The translations under genes were made by a program, and so were the position numbers. Below the pieces are notes generated by a model. That model ran no database searches and was not told the origin of the DNA. It was given only the letters and a program-made list of their open reading frames with translations. This document shows positions 1 through 5,895 of a stretch of 8,000 bases of DNA, in pieces. Source of the DNA: Actinomycetota bacterium (GTDB lineage Bacteria > Actinomycetota > Coriobacteriia > Anaerosomatales > JAHIQC01); the NCBI GenBank assembly GCA_018902765.1, contig JAHIQC010000412.1, positions 1-8,000 of the forward strand. Direction: 5' to 3'. Each line of letters begins with the position of its first letter. The first letter of the stretch is position 1.

Positions 1-2
1 CA

Positions 3-383
3 TTCGTACTGGGTCAGACGCACACCACACCGGTCGCCCAGATCGCTTACCAAAGGCCGCTGCTGATTGCGATCGGCACCCTGATCGTACTCACGATCGT
101 GGGCGCGATCGGCGTTGCTATCGCGAGCGCCATCTTCGCGCAAATCACCGGCAGCGGCTCGGTCGACGAGATCGATCGCAAAGACGAGCGGGACGCGGAT
201 ATCAACCGACGCGGAGAGCTCGTCGGCTACTACGTCTCGTCGGCTGGGGCGGTCGGAGTGCTCGCGTTGGCAATGTTGCGCTACGACACCTTCTGGATAG
301 CGAATGCTCTCTACATGTCGTTCGCGCTCGGAGCATTGGTTGCCTCGGTTGCCAAGATCGTCGCCTACCGCAGGGGCTACTAG
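3..383 (+). CDS. Small integral membrane protein, 5' end outside window
   Basis: The reading frame is open to the left edge, so the true start lies upstream. The GTG at 99 falls inside a hydrophobic segment and is probably an internal valine. The visible 126 residues hold three to four hydrophobic stretches. One long segment begins LLIAIGTLIVL, a charged loop rich in D, R, E and K follows (around IDRKDERDADINRR), and two more hydrophobic segments precede a basic C-terminus ending RRGY. There is no catalytic motif, so the function is unknown. The XRE regulator starts 2 bp after the stop codon. Small multi-pass membrane proteins are often encoded beside short XRE regulators of exactly that kind, so a shared operon and perhaps shared regulation are likely. 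The gene identity is confident only at the level of 'membrane protein'. Confidence 0.75.
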   Translation, partial: FVLGQTHTTPVAQIAYQRPLLIAIGTLIVLTIVGAIGVAIASAIFAQITGSGSVDEIDRKDERDADINRRGELVGYYVSSAGAVGVLALAMLRYDTFWIANALYMSFALGALVASVAKIVAYRRGY

Positions 384-385
384 TC

Positions 386-619
386 ATGACCAAGCCGACG
401 CGCGTATCAAACAGCATCCGCGCACTTCGTTTTGGTGCAGATGAGATGACCCAAGCCGAGCTCGCAAACAGAGTGCAGGTGACCCGACAGACCATCATCG
501 CGATCGAGCAGGGCCGGTATTCCCCGTCGCTCGAGATGGCCTTCAAGATCGCCCGCGTATTCCGAGTGCCGCTAGATGAGGTGTTCCACTATCCGACTGA
601 GGGGGAGAACCATGACTGA
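386..619 (+). CDS. Short XRE-family helix-turn-helix transcriptional regulator
   Basis: This 77-aa protein is a single Cro/C1-type helix-turn-helix domain. The visible hallmarks are MTQAELANRVQVTRQTI (helices 2 and 3, about residues 21-37), then AIEQGRYSPSLEMAFKIA, and a C-terminal PLDEVFHY. These match the stand-alone regulators of 65-75 residues found beside small membrane proteins. It should bind DNA as a dimer, and autoregulation of this operon is the usual arrangement, though no operator is visible inside the window. The ATG lies 2 bp after the upstream stop codon, with AGGGG at 372-376 as a plausible ribosome binding site. Its last 8 bases overlap the start of the next gene, which indicates translational coupling. 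Confidence 0.9.
   Translation: MTKPTRVSNSIRALRFGADEMTQAELANRVQVTRQTIIAIEQGRYSPSLEMAFKIARVFRVPLDEVFHYPTEGENHD
601..607 (+). promoter_or_regulatory. Ribosome binding site deciding the 612 start
   Basis: GGGGGAG lies 4 bases before ATG 612, inside the end of the XRE gene. The alternative ATG at 576 has no comparable purine-rich site in front of it. Confidence 0.6.
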
Positions 620-1349
620 CCATCCAACCGTGCTCCTACTGGGCGCTACGGGCCGCACCGGGCGGCTCGTACTGACACAGTTGCTGGACCGTGACGTCGC
701 CGTTCGCGCCATCGTCCGTTCGATCGCAAGGGTCCCGCAAGAAGCACTCGGACGCCCCGGGCTTGCGCTCGTCGAAGCCGACCTTCTCGCGATGTCTGCC
801 GAGGAGCTGCAGGAGCAGGTGCGAGGCTGCGACGCCGTGATCTCATGCTTGGGGCATCCGATCAACCTCAAGGGCATCTACGGCGATCCACGCGAACTGG
901 TCACGCAAGCCATTGAGCGGGTCTGCGGAGCTGTGGCTGCACTTCGACCCTCAGAGCCGATCCGGCTGGTGCTTATGAGCAGCGTCTCGGTTCTGCGGCC
1001 GGGCGCCGTTGACGCGCGCCGCAGTGCACTTGAACGAGGTGTGCTCGCGGTCATTCGAGCGCTGGTTCCGCCGGCCAAGGACAACCAGAATGCGGCGGAT
1101 GTCCTGTGCGACAAGATCGGGCCGTCTGATCCATTCGTTGAATGGGCGATAGTTCGTCCCGACACACTCAGGGATGGGGAAGTGTCCACGTATGCGTTGC
1201 ATGAGGGTCTGATGGCCAGTCTGGCGCGTTCGGACGACACCAGCATGGCCAACGTCGCAGCCTTCATGTGCGAACTCGTTACAGACTCTGCAGTGTGGGC
1301 ATCGTGGAAGTCGCGTCTGCCGGTGATAGTCAACGCAACTCCTGCGTGA
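612..1349 (+). CDS. NAD(P)-binding Rossmann-fold (NmrA/atypical SDR-like) protein
   Basis: This 245-aa protein begins with a beta strand and the dinucleotide-binding loop GATGRTG (residues 11-17), followed by LVLTQLLDRDVAVRAIVRS. That is the signature of the NAD(P)-binding atypical short-chain dehydrogenase/NmrA group. CDAVISCLGH and LVLMSSVSVL fit later strands of the fold. I do not see the classical YxxxK catalytic pair, so it may be a redox-sensing or non-classical reductase; the substrate cannot be told. An in-frame ATG at 576 would add 12 residues inside the XRE gene. I prefer 612 because GGGGGAG sits directly upstream at 601-607 and the Rossmann motif then lies at the expected distance from the N-terminus. 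It overlaps the regulator gene by 8 bp, so the two are probably co-translated. Confidence 0.85.
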   Translation: MTDHPTVLLLGATGRTGRLVLTQLLDRDVAVRAIVRSIARVPQEALGRPGLALVEADLLAMSAEELQEQVRGCDAVISCLGHPINLKGIYGDPRELVTQAIERVCGAVAALRPSEPIRLVLMSSVSVLRPGAVDARRSALERGVLAVIRALVPPAKDNQNAADVLCDKIGPSDPFVEWAIVRPDTLRDGEVSTYALHEGLMASLARSDDTSMANVAAFMCELVTDSAVWASWKSRLPVIVNATPA

Positions 1350-1356
1350 CATTCAC

Positions 1357-1379
1357 CTCTGGGCTTGCGCCGTCCAGAG
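1357..1379. repeat. Inverted repeat in the response-regulator promoter region
   Basis: CTCTGG at 1357-1362 is matched by CCAGAG at 1374-1379 with an 11-base spacer. It lies 8 bp after the stop of the NAD(P)-binding gene and 1 bp before a TATAAT box. It could be an operator between the -35 and -10 regions, or a weak hairpin at the end of the upstream gene. There is no T-run after it, so an intrinsic terminator is unlikely. A 6-bp dyad can also occur by chance. Confidence 0.35.
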
Positions 1380-1380
1380 C

Positions 1381-1386
1381 TATAAT
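1381..1386 (+). promoter_or_regulatory. Probable -10 box of the two-component/ABC operon
   Basis: This is a perfect TATAAT in a GC-rich surround, between the stop at 1349 and the TTG start at 1427. Transcription would begin near 1393, giving a leader of about 34 bases that includes the ribosome binding site. No good -35 hexamer lies at 16-18 bp; TTGCGC at 1365-1370 is only 10 bp away. The promoter may therefore depend on an activator, and the response regulator itself is a candidate. No other intergenic space of similar size precedes the genes up to 3084. Confidence 0.55.
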
Positions 1387-1412
1387 CGTGATCGAGCTTA
1401 CGTGTCTGTGCT

Positions 1413-1420
1413 GGGGAGGA
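1413..1420 (+). promoter_or_regulatory. Strong ribosome binding site for the TTG start
   Basis: GGGGAGGA lies 6 bases before TTG 1427. This decides the start of the response regulator against the much longer in-frame reading from 1268, which would run back through the NAD(P)-binding gene. Confidence 0.8.
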
Positions 1421-1426
1421 AATCGA

Positions 1427-2152
1427 TTGACCGCCAAAGGTCGCATTCTCGTTCTTGATGACGAGCGGACCATCGTCGATGTCGTTTCGATGAACCTCGC
1501 TGCCGAGGGATACGGCGTCGATACAGCGCTCGACGGTGAGAGCGCTGTGGAGCTCTTTGATCCATCAGCGCACGTCATGGCGGTACTCGACATCATGCTT
1601 CCGGGCATCGACGGCTATGAGGTGGCACGCCACATACGTTCGGTCTCAGACGTGCCGATCATGATGCTGTCGGCCAGGGACACCGATGTCGACATGGCGG
1701 TTGGGCTCGGCATAGGTGCCGATGACTACATGACCAAACCCTTCTCGCCGGTCGAACTCGTTGCCCGCGTCAAAGCGCATCTGCGCAGGTACTCCGCCAG
1801 CAAACGGGAGGCCGGTGGGCCAGGGCACTCCTCGGAAGATGAGATCATCAGCGTCGGGCCTGTTCGCATTGACACAGCTAGCTTCGCGGTGGCGGTGCGA
1901 GGTGTTCCGGTGGAGCTGACGGCGACAGAGTTTGGGATCCTGAAGCTTCTCGCCGCTCACCCCGGCCGCGTGTACACCAAAGCGCAGATATACCAGCACG
2001 TCTGGGATGAGGAGTTCGGCGGCGACTTTTCGACGGTGCAGGTGCACGTCCGTCGCCTTCGAGCCAAGATCGAGGACGATCCTTCTGAGCCGCTGCTCAT
2101 TGGCACCGTATGGGGCATCGGCTATCGCTTCAATCCGGACACAGGATCATGA
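1427..2152 (+). CDS. OmpR/PhoB-family response regulator
   Basis: This 241-aa cytoplasmic DNA-binding regulator is phosphorylated by the kinase encoded next to it. The receiver domain spans about residues 4-118. It has the acidic pair D11-D12, phospho-acceptor D55 (in LDIMLPGIDGYE), the switch residue S82 (MMLSARD) and the conserved K104 in KPFSP. A linker of about 20 residues rich in S, G and E leads to a winged-helix domain (about 141-237). That domain has the typical ELTATEFGILKLLA start, the recognition-helix region FSTVQVHVRRLRAKI and the closing GIGYRF. All key residues are present, so it should be a functional phosphorylation switch. The start is TTG, supported by a strong ribosome binding site 6 bases upstream. 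The stop overlaps the kinase start by 4 bp. Its target could be its own promoter or the downstream transporter genes. Confidence 0.95.
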   Translation: MTAKGRILVLDDERTIVDVVSMNLAAEGYGVDTALDGESAVELFDPSAHVMAVLDIMLPGIDGYEVARHIRSVSDVPIMMLSARDTDVDMAVGLGIGADDYMTKPFSPVELVARVKAHLRRYSASKREAGGPGHSSEDEIISVGPVRIDTASFAVAVRGVPVELTATEFGILKLLAAHPGRVYTKAQIYQHVWDEEFGGDFSTVQVHVRRLRAKIEDDPSEPLLIGTVWGIGYRFNPDTGS

Positions 2153-3087
2153 TGCTCACCGCTTCGATCATCGCTGGGACCGCAATCGTCGTCCTCGGCG
2201 TGGCGACGGCAGCCTATCTGGTCGAGAGGGCGCGTCGACACTCGGCCCTTGAAGGCATCGTCGAGGGGCTCGATCAGCTGGCAAGCGGCAACCTAGTCCA
2301 TCGAGTCGTGCCGACTTCTCGCGAGACGGCTGAGTTGGCCTCGGCGGCCAACCGACTTGCAGAAGCCATGCAGGCGTCCAAGTCCGATGCCCTGCGCCGC
2401 AAAGAGGCCCACACGCAACTCATCAGCAACCTTTCACATGACCTGCGCACCCCGATCACATCGATCGCTGGCTACGTGGACGCTTTGCAACGCGGAATCG
2501 GTGAGGATCCTGCTCGCCACCTCGATATCATCGCCACCAAGACAGCGGAACTCACGCGTCTGGCCGACGATCTGTTCTACCTGACACGCCTCGACGCCGG
2601 CGATCTCAGCCTCAAACTCACGCCGGTCGATGTGAGCGAAGTGGCACGGAGGTGCCTTCTGGGCTTCGAGCACGAACTGCGATCGAGAGGCATCGACGTA
2701 GTCGTACAGATTCCTGATTCAACGTGCGAGGTCGCAGCCGACGAGGCAGCGCTTGGGCGCGTCATCGGAAACTTCGTTGCGAACAGCCTCAAACACGCCC
2801 GTTCGATGCGCCGCCTTGGGGTGGCCGTGGACCGAGATGACGACGGATGCGCCGTTACGGTGTGGGACGACGGCGAGGGATTTCCCAAGGGAGTCACCGA
2901 ACTTCTCGAGCGCGGGACTTCGGTCGGACCCGGCGGAGGAGCCGGTCTCGGCTTGTCGATCGCGCATGAACTGAGTGCCCGGATGGGCGCAACCGTACGC
3001 GTTTCCAGCGTCGCCGGCGAACGGACGTCGGTCACTGTGCTGTTCCCTCGGACCACACCGACCCCATCCACCGAGGAGAACGTATGA
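2149..3087 (+). CDS. Membrane sensor histidine kinase, HAMP-HisKA-HATPase_c
   Basis: This is a 312-aa partner kinase of the response regulator. One hydrophobic segment (about residues 4-24) is followed at once by a HAMP-like linker (about 25-80), leaving virtually no periplasmic or extracellular domain. The dimerisation/phosphoacceptor domain holds LSHDLRTP with H97 as the phosphorylation site. The ATP-binding domain shows the N-box NFVANSLKHA (208-217), G1 WDDGEGFP (239-246) and G2 GAGLGLSIA (264-272). All catalytic boxes are intact. Two adjacent ATGs (2149 and 2152) are possible starts. The first gives an ATGA overlap with the regulator's stop; the second is better spaced from AGGA at 2143-2146. 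The short length and lack of a sensor domain suggest sensing within the membrane or through another membrane protein of the operon. Confidence 0.93.
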   Translation: MMLTASIIAGTAIVVLGVATAAYLVERARRHSALEGIVEGLDQLASGNLVHRVVPTSRETAELASAANRLAEAMQASKSDALRRKEAHTQLISNLSHDLRTPITSIAGYVDALQRGIGEDPARHLDIIATKTAELTRLADDLFYLTRLDAGDLSLKLTPVDVSEVARRCLLGFEHELRSRGIDVVVQIPDSTCEVAADEAALGRVIGNFVANSLKHARSMRRLGVAVDRDDDGCAVTVWDDGEGFPKGVTELLERGTSVGPGGGAGLGLSIAHELSARMGATVRVSSVAGERTSVTVLFPRTTPTPSTEENV

Positions 3088-3188
3088 AATCCGTATGCAT
3101 TGCTAAAGCGCCATGTCAGCTCTTCGCGGGAGTATCGATACAGAAGGTTGTATCGGATGCGTGCCGACCCAAAGGTTGGTCGGCATGA
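3084..3188 (+). CDS. Possible 34-codon leader peptide or small protein
   Basis: A short reading frame begins with ATGA overlapping the kinase stop and has GAGGAG (3073-3078) 5 bases before it, which is well spaced for initiation. It encodes 34 residues starting MKSVCIAKAPCQLFAG and ending KGWSA, with three cysteines and no membrane segment. Its stop lies in the 3' arm of a stem-loop, just before the ribosome binding site of the next gene. It could be a leader peptide controlling the downstream membrane-protein and ABC genes, or a small protein in its own right. Codons such as ATA, GTA and AAA are less GC-biased than in the neighbouring genes, and the apparent ribosome binding site is also kinase coding sequence. 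The ORF may therefore be accidental. Function unknown. Confidence 0.3.
   Translation: MKSVCIAKAPCQLFAGVSIQKVVSDACRPKGWSA
3136..3155. repeat. Perfect 7-bp inverted repeat, operator or RNA hairpin
   Basis: CGATACA at 3136-3142 and TGTATCG at 3149-3155 are perfect reverse complements around the 6-base centre GAAGGT. The left arm also overlaps a 10-bp palindrome, GTATCGATAC, at 3132-3141. The site lies between the kinase and the membrane-protein gene. The symmetry and 20-bp span suit a dimeric repressor operator (TetR, GntR or PadR type). As RNA it would form a short hairpin. No matching regulator is encoded in the window. Confidence 0.5.
3160..3187 (+). promoter_or_regulatory. Stem-loop just upstream of the membrane-protein gene
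   Basis: TGCCGACC at 3162-3169 pairs perfectly with GGTCGGCA at 3178-3185, and a G-U and a C-G pair extend it to 10 bp. The loop is CAAAGGTT. The structure ends 3 bases before the ribosome binding site at 3191-3198, and the 34-codon ORF stops within its 3' arm. There is no following T-run, so it is not a typical intrinsic terminator. A role in translation control, mRNA processing or partial attenuation is possible. Confidence 0.5.
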
Positions 3189-3190
3189 CT

Positions 3191-3198
3191 GAGAGGAG
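3191..3198 (+). promoter_or_regulatory. Ribosome binding site deciding the 3206 start
   Basis: GAGAGGAG lies 7 bases before ATG 3206. In-frame ATGs at 3113 and 3185 are less likely: the first lies in the structured leader, and the second overlaps the small ORF's stop with no clear site of its own. Confidence 0.75.
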
Positions 3199-3205
3199 AC
3201 GAACA

Positions 3206-4234
3206 ATGGACTATATGGGGATTCTGAAAGAAGGTTGGGAAGTCACTCTGCGCAACAAGCGCCTGTGGATTCTCGGTCTGTTTGCCGGCGGGAGCGCCGG
3301 GCTGTCAACGAGCAACTGGAACTCGGGTTCTTCGAACTCGGGCAACTCGAACGGTTTGCCCTCCGGGTGGGAGAACGTGCATAGCCCTTCTGAGGCATTG
3401 CAGCGCGGACTTGATGAGGCAGGCAAGCAGCTTGGTGTCTCACTCGGGACCGCAGAGCAGTGGTGGGTGTTCCTTGCATTCGCGGTTCTGACACTGCTTG
3501 TGGTCTGCATTGTTCTTTGGGCGGTTGGTATCGCCGCGCGCGGCGGGCTCATCGCCCAGACGCGCGAGGCCATCGCTGGCCGCGCCACGAGCGTATCTGC
3601 CGGTTGGCGGACTGGCCTGCGCCTTTGGGGCCGCGTGTTCGCCGTCGGATTCTTGTTTGCTTTGCCGTTCCTTGGGCTTTGTGCTCTGGGCCTGATAACG
3701 CTGGGTGTGTTCGGTGTCCCGGCGCTCATCTCCGGCGGCGGAACTACTGCGATCACAGCAGGCCTTGTTGGTATGGGACTGGTGCTCTCGCTGATCGGTC
3801 TGGTCGCGTTTGCGATCGGGATCATCGTGAGCATCCTGGAGGAAGTGGCTTTGCGTCACGCCGTGCTTGATGGCCAGGGAGCTCTCTACTCGATCAAGGC
3901 CTCATGGGCTGATCTCAAGGCCAAGAGGGGTGTAGCGAGCATGTGGCTCGTGATGATTCTCGTGAGTATTGCCGCCGGACTGGCAGCTGCGGTCTTGCTT
4001 ATTCCTGTCGTCATCGTGCTTGGATTCGTTGTCGCGGTCTCGGTTGCTGCCGGGGGGGAGACCATGCTGTGGTTGATCGCTCCCGCTCTGTTGGTTGTGT
4101 TCCTTGTGGGCGCAACGCTGAAGGCCGCGTATTCCACGTTCCGAAACACGGTATGGACTTCGTTCTACGATCGTATGCAAACGCCTGAGCTTGGCGATGC
4201 TGGTCCTGCAACACTAGAGCCCGCCGTCATCTGA
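3206..4234 (+). CDS. Polytopic membrane protein of unknown function
   Basis: This 342-aa protein has about six to seven hydrophobic segments: a short one near 20-33, then about 87-111, 142-166, 186-211, 245-282 (probably two) and 287-307. The N-terminus, ILKEGWEVTLRNKRLWILGLF, resembles uncharacterised multi-pass proteins beginning with an amphipathic 'W..t.rnk.LW.lGlf' stretch. A Ser/Asn/Gly-rich loop (about 30-54) follows the first hydrophobic segment. A charged amphipathic stretch, SIKASWADLKAKRG (229-242), lies between the middle and C-terminal segments. I see no ATPase, catalytic or transporter signature. It sits between the kinase and an ABC ATPase gene that begins 1 bp after its stop, so it is probably an extra subunit, immunity-like partner or sensor partner of the transporter. 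That role is inference from position only. Confidence 0.85.
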   Translation: MDYMGILKEGWEVTLRNKRLWILGLFAGGSAGLSTSNWNSGSSNSGNSNGLPSGWENVHSPSEALQRGLDEAGKQLGVSLGTAEQWWVFLAFAVLTLLVVCIVLWAVGIAARGGLIAQTREAIAGRATSVSAGWRTGLRLWGRVFAVGFLFALPFLGLCALGLITLGVFGVPALISGGGTTAITAGLVGMGLVLSLIGLVAFAIGIIVSILEEVALRHAVLDGQGALYSIKASWADLKAKRGVASMWLVMILVSIAAGLAAAVLLIPVVIVLGFVVAVSVAAGGETMLWLIAPALLVVFLVGATLKAAYSTFRNTVWTSFYDRMQTPELGDAGPATLEPAVI

Positions 4235-4235
4235 T

Positions 4236-5165
4236 ATGGCTTCCACACCGGTCATCGAAGCTATCCGCCTGACCAAGGCGCACGCCAGACGCCAGCTTCT
4301 TGACGAAGTGTCGCTGTCCGTGGCTCGCGGTGACCTCTATGCGCTCGTGGGAGGGGCTGGTTCTGGAAAGACCGCCCTCCTGCGAGCGCTCGTGGGGCTC
4401 TCATATCCGGATACAGGATCTGCTCGAATCATGGGGCAAGTGCCTGGGCCTGGCGCCTACCGTGTGTTTCAACGCGTGGGCTTCCTTTCTGCCGATCCAC
4501 CGGTTCGTCGAGGCGTGAGTGTGCGACATGACGTCGAGATGGGCTTGTCCTTGGCCGGCATCGTCGAGCCGGGTGCAGCAGATAGGGCGCTGTCGCTCCT
4601 CGGCATACAAGATCTGGCCGAGCACCCCGCTGCTTCGTTGGGAGACGACGACCGCCGCCTACTCGGTATCGCGCGGGCGATTGCGCCGAGTCCCGAGCTT
4701 CTGGTGCTGGACGAGCCCACTCGCGGGCTTGGTGGATTGGAGCGTCGGCGGGTTCTCGACCTGCTTCGCATGTTGTCCGTTGAGCGTGAGATCACGATGA
4801 TCGTGGCGACGAGGGTCGCAGATGGCGTCGTCGAATCAGCTTCGCACGTCGGAGTGATGCGCGGAGGCAGACTGGTCGCGGAGTTTGATCGCGAGGGACT
4901 GCGTGAACGTGGGCGCGAGCATGTCGAGATCGTCGTATCAGATCCTCCGCGCGCAGCCCTGGTCCTTGAGGAGCGGCTTGGCCTTACGGACTTCGCGGTG
5001 TGTCAAGAACGCTTGATCAGGATCTACGTGCCTGGCACGCGGGTCAGCGAGATCAACTCGGCGTTGGTGGCCGACGGTATCGAGGTCACCAGCTTGAGCG
5101 TGAACGCTGGTGCGCTTGTGGAGTTGCTCGAGCGCCTGTCGGGCGAAGGCGAGGCTTCCCAGTGA
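4236..5165 (+). CDS. ABC transporter ATP-binding protein, ABC-2 exporter type, with degenerate motifs
   Basis: This 309-aa cytoplasmic subunit would power the permease encoded next to it. Walker A is intact (GGAGSGKT, residues 39-46), as is Walker B with its glutamate (LLVLDEP, 155-161). A C-terminal extension of about 85 residues after the ATPase core is common in DrrA/CcmA-type exporter ATPases. Several other motifs are unusual. The signature that normally reads LSGGQ is SLGDD (134-138). The Q-loop region reads FLSADPP with no glutamine. The D-loop is GLGG. The H-switch histidine is apparently arginine (ATRVAD, R193). Hydrolysis may thus be altered or slow, or the protein may have a regulatory role. 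Its ATG lies 1 bp after the previous stop with no clear ribosome binding site, which suggests coupled translation. It overlaps the permease by 4 bp. Confidence 0.9.
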   Translation: MASTPVIEAIRLTKAHARRQLLDEVSLSVARGDLYALVGGAGSGKTALLRALVGLSYPDTGSARIMGQVPGPGAYRVFQRVGFLSADPPVRRGVSVRHDVEMGLSLAGIVEPGAADRALSLLGIQDLAEHPAASLGDDDRRLLGIARAIAPSPELLVLDEPTRGLGGLERRRVLDLLRMLSVEREITMIVATRVADGVVESASHVGVMRGGRLVAEFDREGLRERGREHVEIVVSDPPRAALVLEERLGLTDFAVCQERLIRIYVPGTRVSEINSALVADGIEVTSLSVNAGALVELLERLSGEGEASQ

Positions 5166-5890
5166 TCACGCGACTGATCAGGGCAGAACTGGCTGGGTTG
5201 CGCCGTTCGTTGGTGGTGTGGCTCGGTATGTTGCTAGTGGTCGGTGGATCTGTTGTTGCGCGCCTTTTGGCCTGGCTCTCCAACGGCATCGGGCGTACCG
5301 AACTGGGTGCGCTGCCATTCATGCGACCGGACATGAGATGGAGCGATGCCGCCATTCCGCTTGCGCTTCTCGCGTATCTGGTTGTCGCGTCGTACGTGTT
5401 CGGCCGGGACTTCGAAGACGGAAACATCGATCTGGTCCTTACCTCACCGGTCAGTCGCGAGGCGGTCGTTACAGCCCGCATGATCGTGACCGCGGCGAGT
5501 GTGCTTGCGCTTAGCCTGATTGGCTGGGCCGCCGACGTCGCGACCCATGCCATCCTCGCTTCTTCTCCGCTTGACCCTGGTCCTGGGATCCCGGCCTCAG
5601 CCGCGATCGCTTCGGCCCTGGCGGCAATCGGGACGCTGCCGGTTGTGGCATGGGCAGCCATCCGCTTCCGCGGCGTCTTGCCTGCGCTTGGCCTGGGAAT
5701 CGGGATCCAGATCACGGCGCTGGCCCTGGGCGGGTTTGCGTTCGTGCGTTTCCTGCCGTGGCTCCTTCCGTCGACGCTTGCTGCCGGGGAGGGTGCCTCA
5801 TTACTTGGCCTGGGGCTCTCGGCGCTGTTGTTTGCAGGAGGCCTGGTCGCAACGGTCCGGGAGCTTCGGGCGGTCGACTTGTTCGAGTAG
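5162..5890 (+). CDS. ABC-2-type transporter permease
   Basis: This 242-aa integral membrane protein has about six transmembrane segments, near residues 17-37, 62-80, 103-130, 145-170, 174-195 and 210-232. The conserved ABC-2 feature after the second segment is clear: FGRDFEDGNIDLVLTSPVSR (80-99), matching the 'E..dGt.e.lltsPvsr' coupling-helix region of exporter permeases. With the ATPase it would form a homodimeric or pseudo-dimeric exporter. The substrate (lipid, peptide, antibiotic or polysaccharide) cannot be told. The start is GTG 5162, giving a 4-bp GTGA overlap with the ATPase stop and GAGG at 5151-5154, 7 bases upstream. Longer in-frame readings from 5000 run back through the ATPase gene and are rejected. 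It is the last gene of the plus-strand unit. Confidence 0.9.
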   Translation: MITRLIRAELAGLRRSLVVWLGMLLVVGGSVVARLLAWLSNGIGRTELGALPFMRPDMRWSDAAIPLALLAYLVVASYVFGRDFEDGNIDLVLTSPVSREAVVTARMIVTAASVLALSLIGWAADVATHAILASSPLDPGPGIPASAAIASALAAIGTLPVVAWAAIRFRGVLPALGLGIGIQITALALGGFAFVRFLPWLLPSTLAAGEGASLLGLGLSALLFAGGLVATVRELRAVDLFE

Positions 5891-5895
5891 GAGCC

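Noticed and set aside
1268..1426. Extended N-terminus of the response regulator
   Set aside because: It would overlap the NAD(P)-binding gene and pass through the promoter. The receiver domain begins normally at the TTG at 1427, which has a strong ribosome binding site.
3160..3200. Intrinsic terminator between the kinase and membrane-protein genes
   Set aside because: The stem is strong but is followed by ACTGAGAGGAG rather than a T-run, and a good ribosome binding site follows directly.
2577..3206. A 209-aa minus-strand frame opposite the kinase
   Set aside because: It is antisense to the conserved kinase N, G1 and G2 boxes, and its composition is rich in R, S and T, as expected of a shadow frame.
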